From positions 1 to 18,961 of the forward strand of contig JAEZHS010000608.1 in the NCBI GenBank assembly GCA_023436825.1: DNA of 18,961 nucleotides, given 5' to 3'. Positions 15,000-18,961 of the stretch are shown in pieces (position 1 is the first letter of the stretch; each line of letters begins with the position of its first letter). The translations under genes and the position numbers were made by a program. The notes under the pieces are model-generated. The model was given only the letters and a program-made list of their open reading frames with translations. It did no database searches and was not told the DNA's origin. Source of the stretch: Pseudomonadota bacterium (GTDB lineage Bacteria > Pseudomonadota > Alphaproteobacteria > Reyranellales > Reyranellaceae).

Positions 15000-16286
15000 C
15001 TAGCGCTTGAGCTCGGCGATCGCTTCGGTCCAGGCGCCGATCGTGTGGTCGATGTCGGCGCGGGTATGGGCGAGGCTGACGTAGTACTTCGACTCGCCCT
15101 TCATGATGCCGCGCGCGCGCAGGAGCTGGTTGAAGCGCGTGGCCAGCGCCTTGTCGCCCTTGAGCGTGTCGCGATAGTCCTTGATCGGCTGGTCGGTGAA
15201 GACGACGTCGAACAGCGGCGGCTCGCCGATCACCTGGGCGGGGATGCCGGCCTTCTTCAGGAGCCCGTCGAGCGCGTGCATCAGCTCGCGGCCGGTCGCG
15301 AACACCTGCTCGTAGGCACCCGGCCGCTTCAGGATCTCCAGCGTGGCGAGGCCGGCGACGGCCGCCACCGGATTGCCCGACAGCGTGCCGACCTGGAAGA
15401 TGAAGTCCTCGTCGGTCATGGCCAGCCGATCGAAGTGCTTCATGATGGCGGCGCGGCCGGCGATGGCGGCGAGCGCGAAGCCGCCGCCCACGATCTTGCC
15501 CAGGCTGCAGAGATCGGGCGTGACGCCGTAGTACGCCTGCGCCCCGCCGTAGGCGAAGCGGAAGCCGGTCACGACTTCGTCGAAGATCAGGGGAATGCCG
15601 TGTTTCCGGGTCACCGCGCGCAGCGCCTGCAGGAAGCCGGGCTTGGGCGGGATCAGGCGCTGGAACGGCTCGACGATGACGCCGGCGAGCTCGTCCTTCT
15701 GCTCCTCGATCAGGCTCTCCACCATGTCGATGTCGTTGAAGGCGGCGACCAGCATCTCGTCCTGCACCGACTTCGGGATGCCGGCGGAGTCCGGCGTCGG
15801 CCGCGGGAAATTGCCCGGCCGCTTGGGCGCGAGCGACATCAGCGCATAGTCGCTCATGCCGTGATAGCCGCCCTCGAACTTCAGGATCTTGTCGCGCTTC
15901 CTGAAGGCGCGGACCGCACGCATGGCATAGAGATCGGCCTCGGTGCCCGAGCAGACGAAGCGCACCTGATCGGCGCACGGCACGGCATCGCAGATCGCCT
16001 CGGCAAGCGCGACGCCGTGGCGGTTGTTGCCGAAGAAGGTGGTGCCGAGCGGCACCTGCGCCTGCACCGCCGCCGTCACCTCGGGATGGGCGTGGCCCAC
16101 GAACATGGGGCCCGAACCCAGCAGGAAGTCGACGTATTCGCGGCCGGCCTCGTCCCAGATGCGGCCGCCCCTGCCCTCCTTCAGCACCACCTCGGCCGGC
16201 ATGTTGCCGAAGCTGCCGCCCGGCAGAACGCGCTTGGCCTGTTCGACGAGATCGTTGGTGGGATCGAGGACGGTTTGTGCGCTCAT
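15000..16286 (-). CDS. Class III aminotransferase, glutamate-1-semialdehyde 2,1-aminomutase-like
   Basis: This cytoplasmic PLP enzyme has 428 aa, close to HemL length. Visible motifs are the N-terminal LPGGSFGNMP, CSGTEADLYAMR at 112-123 (phosphate-binding SGTEA), YHG at 141-143, FDEVVTGFR at 235-243 with the PLP-ring Asp236, and the Schiff-base lysine K264 in SLGKIVGGG. The family includes true HemL and many related aminotransferases. The N-terminus and substrate loops differ from the HemL I know, and the neighbours are not tetrapyrrole genes. I therefore treat it as a HemL-like aminotransferase or aminomutase of unknown substrate. It lies 102 bases after the small cupin gene, with GGGAA eight bases before its ATG, and is followed after one base by a membrane-protein gene. 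Confidence 0.9.
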   Translation of the reverse strand: MSAQTVLDPTNDLVEQAKRVLPGGSFGNMPAEVVLKEGRGGRIWDEAGREYVDFLLGSGPMFVGHAHPEVTAAVQAQVPLGTTFFGNNRHGVALAEAICDAVPCADQVRFVCSGTEADLYAMRAVRAFRKRDKILKFEGGYHGMSDYALMSLAPKRPGNFPRPTPDSAGIPKSVQDEMLVAAFNDIDMVESLIEEQKDELAGVIVEPFQRLIPPKPGFLQALRAVTRKHGIPLIFDEVVTGFRFAYGGAQAYYGVTPDLCSLGKIVGGGFALAAIAGRAAIMKHFDRLAMTDEDFIFQVGTLSGNPVAAVAGLATLEILKRPGAYEQVFATGRELMHALDGLLKKAGIPAQVIGEPPLFDVVFTDQPIKDYRDTLKGDKALATRFNQLLRARGIMKGESKYYVSLAHTRADIDHTIGAWTEAIAELKR

Positions 16287-16388
16287 TGTTCAATTTCCCA
16301 AGTGACTACAGCTCTTCCGCGATCATGCATGAGGCAAGCCAGAGCAGCGTTGGACCCGCCTCAAAATTTTCTAACCGGCCGTCGCCCT

Positions 16389-16739
16389 TCACTCGATGGG
16401 CACGAAGATGGAATGGCGCATCTTGCCTTCGACCGCCTTGGAGAAATGGCCCTTGCCGGACGTATCCTCGACCAGCAGCACCTCGCCGGCGCCGATGATG
16501 CGAGTCTCGCCGTCGCTCGCCTGGATGCTGACGCCGCCGTCGAGGTTGATGATGTATTGGCGGCGCGGCGCGGGATGCCATTCGTAGTCGTAGCTGCCCG
16601 GCGTCTGGCGGAAGATGATGCCCGTCGCCGGGAAGGTCGCCGAGGTCTTGCCGCCGCGGCCTTCGTGTTTCCACTCGACCTCGATGTCGCGGAAGTGGGT
16701 CTCGCCTTTGTCGTCGACATAGAGGTTGTGGATGCGCAT
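16389..16739 (-). CDS. Small single-domain cupin protein
   Basis: This protein has 116 aa and starts at ATG 16739 (MRIHNLYVDDKGETHF). GGAG (16750-16747) is seven bases upstream, which rejects the longer frame from 16817. The predicted fold is a single beta-barrel: TPGSYDYEWHPAPRRQYIINLDGG (about 46-69) matches the first cupin box, with H55 as a possible metal ligand. GAGEVLLVEDTSGKGHFS (83-100) matches the second, with H98 and acidic E91/D92. The metal set is incomplete compared with classical cupins, so metal binding is uncertain. It heads the minus-strand group with the aminotransferase and the membrane protein and is divergent from the HdeD-fusion operon. A sensing, isomerase or binding role is possible; function is not known. 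Confidence 0.85.
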   Translation of the reverse strand: MRIHNLYVDDKGETHFRDIEVEWKHEGRGGKTSATFPATGIIFRQTPGSYDYEWHPAPRRQYIINLDGGVSIQASDGETRIIGAGEVLLVEDTSGKGHFSKAVEGKMRHSIFVPIE

Positions 16740-16756
16740 GACATTTCTCCATCTTG

Positions 16757-16772
16757 TCGTTTTGTCAAACGA
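16757..16772. promoter_or_regulatory. Short dyad between divergent operons, candidate operator
   Basis: TCGTTT-tgtc-AAACGA is a perfect 6-bp dyad with a four-base centre. It lies 17 bases upstream of the cupin ATG (minus strand) and 15 bases upstream of the possible leader ORF on the plus strand. Position between divergent starts suits a regulator site, but a 6-bp dyad can arise by chance. Confidence 0.3.
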
Positions 16773-16787
16773 GCTTAGAACGAAACC

Positions 16788-16865
16788 ATGCTGAGGAAAC
16801 CCGTCGAGGCCATCCATTTCGACATGGGTCCCCTCGAGGGTCCCCTGCCCGCTCCGGCGGCATGA
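16788..16865 (+). CDS. Possible 25-codon leader ORF coupled to the HdeD-fusion gene
   Basis: ATG 16788 opens a frame of 25 codons (MLRKPVEAIHFDMG, then GPLP- and A-rich) that ends in TGA 16863-16865. The end overlaps the ATG of the next gene (16862) as ATGA, the classical coupling arrangement. The next gene has no convincing Shine-Dalgarno sequence, only GGCGG directly before its ATG, which would fit coupled re-initiation. Against it, the leader ORF has only a weak purine stretch (GAACGAAA) upstream and no recognisable family. It could be a real small protein, a regulatory leader or chance. Confidence 0.25.
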   Translation: MLRKPVEAIHFDMGPLEGPLPAPAA

Positions 16866-18118
16866 TCGAGCTTTTCCTGCTCCTGATCGGCGCCCGCGTC
16901 GTTCGGCGCAAATGGTGGATTCTCTTCCTGATCGGCTCCGCCTGGATGGCGCTCGGCGCCTACTTCTTCCTGGACGCCTTCACCGACAGCCGCATCCCCC
17001 CGACCTATTTTGCAATCCCGCTTCTGGTGGACGCGGCGATCTCACTGTTTGCCGCCCTCAATGCCGTGGGGACCGAGCGGAAGCTTCGCATTGCCAAGGC
17101 CGTCCTGTTCACGGGCATCGCCCTCGTGCTCATCGAGGCGCCGTGGCACGTCGACATGATCGTGGGCATGCTGGCGGGCACTTTCCTGCTCGCCGATGCG
17201 AGCTGGCGCGCTGCCAGCGCCTTGGTGGTACGATACGCGGGCTGGCGCCTGTCGCTGTGGGGAGCGGCTTTCGAGTTCCTGCTGGCCATCACGTCCTACT
17301 TGCCCTTTCCGACGAACTGGGCAGGCGAGGCCGGCGCCGATGTCGGCCTGCTCCTGATGGTGTCCGCGACCGGCCTCTGCGCGCTTGCCCTGCGCATCCG
17401 CCGGCTGCCGTCCGGCCTGCCGATATCGGCCGTGCTGACCCGCGGCTGGCCGTCGGAGTCCGATGAGGAGTCCGCGCACGCTCCGGAAACGTCGGGGGGC
17501 CGTCAACCTGGGACCGTGACCGTCCACATCTGGACTCCTACCGGTGCGATGGCGCCGGTCGGCATCCGCCGCTACGTCGCGTCGTTCGACGAGAACGGTC
17601 GCGTGTCGACCGGCCATGCCGCGCTCGATGCGCCGCGAGGCATCTACATTTCCCACTATCCTGCCGTCGAGATCAGCCGCACCCGGAACTTCGCACGCAC
17701 CTTGCGCGCCACGCCGGACAACGACGTCGCTGGACTGTTCCAGCCGAGCTACGCGGAGGAAAGCGCGGATTGGTGCGCGTCGACCCGGCGTGTGACGCTT
17801 CGCGGCCTCGACATGCAGGCGATCGGCGCCTTCTGGAAGGCCTATCGCCGCGACACGACCTACAATCTGACCAACCGCAACTGCTCGAGCGGCGTTGCCA
17901 AGGCCCTCGATGCGGGTCTCGAAGGGATGTTCGAGGCCCAGGCGCGCTCGCCCTATTTCCTCATGAGGCTGCTCTTCCTCCCTGAACTCTGGGTCGCCGG
18001 CGTGATGCGCCGACGCGCCGCCGCGATGACGTGGACGCCCGGCATCGTGCTGGATTATGCACGTGTGCTGCGCCACATCATCGCCTTGCCAGCGCGGCTG
18101 AACTCCGGCCGGCGCTGA
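16862..18118 (+). CDS. HdeD-like membrane domain fused to a predicted Cys/His (permuted papain-like) domain
   Basis: This protein has 418 aa from ATG 16862 (MIELFLLLIGARVVRRKWW). The first 180 residues form about six hydrophobic segments with the repeated short-loop pattern of HdeD/DUF308 membrane proteins. A polar linker (about 195-217) leads to a soluble C-terminal domain. It opens TVTVHIWTPTGAMAPVG, carries H252 in STGHAALD and C341 in YNLTNRNCSSGVAKALD. A His before the Cys in this order is the layout of circularly permuted NlpC/P60-like (LRAT, YiiX and DUF4105-type) amidase or acyltransferase folds, where the Cys is the nucleophile. The assignment is from motif shape only. A longer frame back to 16754 has no better start. 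The stop overlaps the MFS gene start as TGATG. Confidence 0.75.
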   Translation: MIELFLLLIGARVVRRKWWILFLIGSAWMALGAYFFLDAFTDSRIPPTYFAIPLLVDAAISLFAALNAVGTERKLRIAKAVLFTGIALVLIEAPWHVDMIVGMLAGTFLLADASWRAASALVVRYAGWRLSLWGAAFEFLLAITSYLPFPTNWAGEAGADVGLLLMVSATGLCALALRIRRLPSGLPISAVLTRGWPSESDEESAHAPETSGGRQPGTVTVHIWTPTGAMAPVGIRRYVASFDENGRVSTGHAALDAPRGIYISHYPAVEISRTRNFARTLRATPDNDVAGLFQPSYAEESADWCASTRRVTLRGLDMQAIGAFWKAYRRDTTYNLTNRNCSSGVAKALDAGLEGMFEAQARSPYFLMRLLFLPELWVAGVMRRRAAAMTWTPGIVLDYARVLRHIIALPARLNSGRR

Positions 18119-18961
18119 TGGCCGCCGCAGACCTGGTCGCGCGCGGCGCGATCGTCACCACCGCCATGGTCTTCGGGCTGACCTACAGCCTCTGCGCCAC
18201 CCTGATTGCGCTCGACCTTGCCGAGAAGGGCCTGGACGAAGCCATGATCGGCACCAACGCGGCGATGCACGCTCTCGGCGTCCTGGCGATGGCCTTCCTG
18301 CTGCCGCGTCTGGCGGTCTTCCTCGGCATCCGGCGGGCCATCGTGAGCTCGCTCCTGTCGGCCGCGCTGCTGATGCTCGCCTTTCCCGCCCTGCCCTTCC
18401 TGTGGCTGTGGTTCGTCCTGCGCCTGCTGCTGGGTGCTGCGTCCGAGGTGCTGTTCGTCCTGTCCGAGACCTGGCTGAATGCGCTCAGCGCCGAGAAGAG
18501 CCGCGCCCGGGCGATGGCGGCCTACACCACCGCCCTCTCGCTGGGCTTCGCGCTGGGGCCGCTGATCCTCTCCCTGGTGGGAACCGACGGCTTTCTGCCC
18601 TATGCGGTGGGGGCCGCGCTGGCGGCCGGCGCGGCGGGCTTCATCGTAGCGCCGCGCATCGAGACGCCGACGTTCGGACGGCCGGAGAGCGGCAACCCGC
18701 TTGCGGCCATGCGCCTCGCGCCAATCGCCATGGCGGCGACCGCACTGAACGCGGCGATCGAGACCGCAGGGCTGAGCTTCCTCGCGCTCTATGCCATGAC
18801 GACGGGCTGGACCGAAACGCAGGCGACCCAGCTGATGTCCTGCATGATGGTCGGCGCCATCGTCCTGCAGCTGCCGATCGGCTGGCTGGGCGACAGGATC
18901 GACCGACGACGTCTCATCGTCGCCCTGGCGGCACTGTCGGCGGCCGGCGCGCTCTCCTGGC
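18118..18961 (+). CDS. MFS transporter, YcaD-like, partial at window end
   Basis: ATG 18118 overlaps the stop codon of the HdeD-fusion gene (TGATG), and the frame is open to the window edge, giving 281 codons so far. The translation starts MAAADLVARGAIVTTAMVFG and shows a major-facilitator layout with about eight hydrophobic segments. Family marks are LDLAEKGLDEAMIGTNAAMH after helix 1, LRLLLGAASEVLFVLSETWLN with the SETWLN block of YcaD-type proteins, and QLPIGWLGDRIDRRRL, the cytoplasmic loop motif at the start of the second half. The substrate is unknown. One-base overlap implies the fusion protein and this exporter are made from one message, so they may work together. Confidence 0.88.
   Translation, partial: MAAADLVARGAIVTTAMVFGLTYSLCATLIALDLAEKGLDEAMIGTNAAMHALGVLAMAFLLPRLAVFLGIRRAIVSSLLSAALLMLAFPALPFLWLWFVLRLLLGAASEVLFVLSETWLNALSAEKSRARAMAAYTTALSLGFALGPLILSLVGTDGFLPYAVGAALAAGAAGFIVAPRIETPTFGRPESGNPLAAMRLAPIAMAATALNAAIETAGLSFLALYAMTTGWTETQATQLMSCMMVGAIVLQLPIGWLGDRIDRRRLIVALAALSAAGALSW

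Noticed and set aside
16740..16768. TTGACA on the minus strand (16768-16763) as a -35 box for the cupin gene
   Set aside because: A matching -10 box would fall on the bases directly before the start codon, and the gene has a normal ribosome site that must be transcribed. Only the dyad was kept as a weak candidate.
1..18961. CRISPR arrays, tRNA or rRNA genes, transposases, integrases, toxin-antitoxin or defence genes
   Set aside because: None seen on either strand. All large frames resolve into transport, metabolic or membrane proteins.

Overview
This window comes from a GC-rich bacterial chromosome. GC is about two thirds by eye, with strong GC3 in every gene. The gene content points to a soil- or water-type alphaproteobacterium of the Rhodospirillales/Hyphomicrobiales kind: a branched-chain-amino-acid-type (HAAT) ABC importer, a peptide-type ABC importer, CaiB/BaiF CoA transferase, a PanE-like reductase and short RBS-led operons. 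A Reyranella-like genome is my guess, inferred from gene types only. No rRNA, tRNA, CRISPR, phage or transposase genes were seen. Coding density is very high, and the only non-coding gap above 130 bases is 8718-8955.

Layout. (1) 1-2858, plus strand: the 3' part of a peptide/nickel-type (Dpp/Opp) ABC importer operon, with a possible tail of the first ATPase, the second ATPase (dppF type) and two permeases (dppB and dppC types). (2) 2855-2905: a perfect 22-bp hairpin with a 7-base loop that holds the stop codons of both converging genes. (3) 8717 down to 2902, minus strand: a six-gene operon with an enolase-superfamily (mandelate racemase type) enzyme, a Tat-type substrate-binding protein, permeases livH and livM, and ATPases livG and livF. 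This looks like uptake plus first-step conversion of an organic or sugar acid. (4) 8718-8955: a divergent control region carrying an imperfect 26-bp inverted repeat of a dispersed-palindrome type. (5) 8956-11738, plus: an NADP-dependent medium-chain oxidoreductase, a class III CoA transferase and a HutD/Ves-family cupin, in close order. (6) 11725-11892, minus: a small secreted protein converging on and overlapping the HutD gene. (7) 11986-13665, plus: a ketopantoate-reductase-family protein and an orphan ModA-like binding protein. (8) 16739 down to 13670, minus: a small cupin, a glutamate-1-semialdehyde-aminomutase-like class III aminotransferase and a polytopic membrane protein of unknown function. 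(9) 16788 to the end, plus: a possible 25-codon leader ORF, a HdeD-like membrane domain fused to a predicted Cys/His (permuted papain-like) domain, and a YcaD-like MFS transporter cut off by the window edge.

Most of this is ordinary transport and metabolism. I do not see a clear new defence or mobile system. The observations most worth a second look are the HdeD/Cys-His fusion with its coupled leader ORF and MFS partner, the stop-codon-containing convergent hairpin, and a 14-bp tandem duplication at the livH end that seems to have moved its stop codon away from an ATGA overlap with livM. The dispersed palindrome in the divergent promoter region is also of interest.
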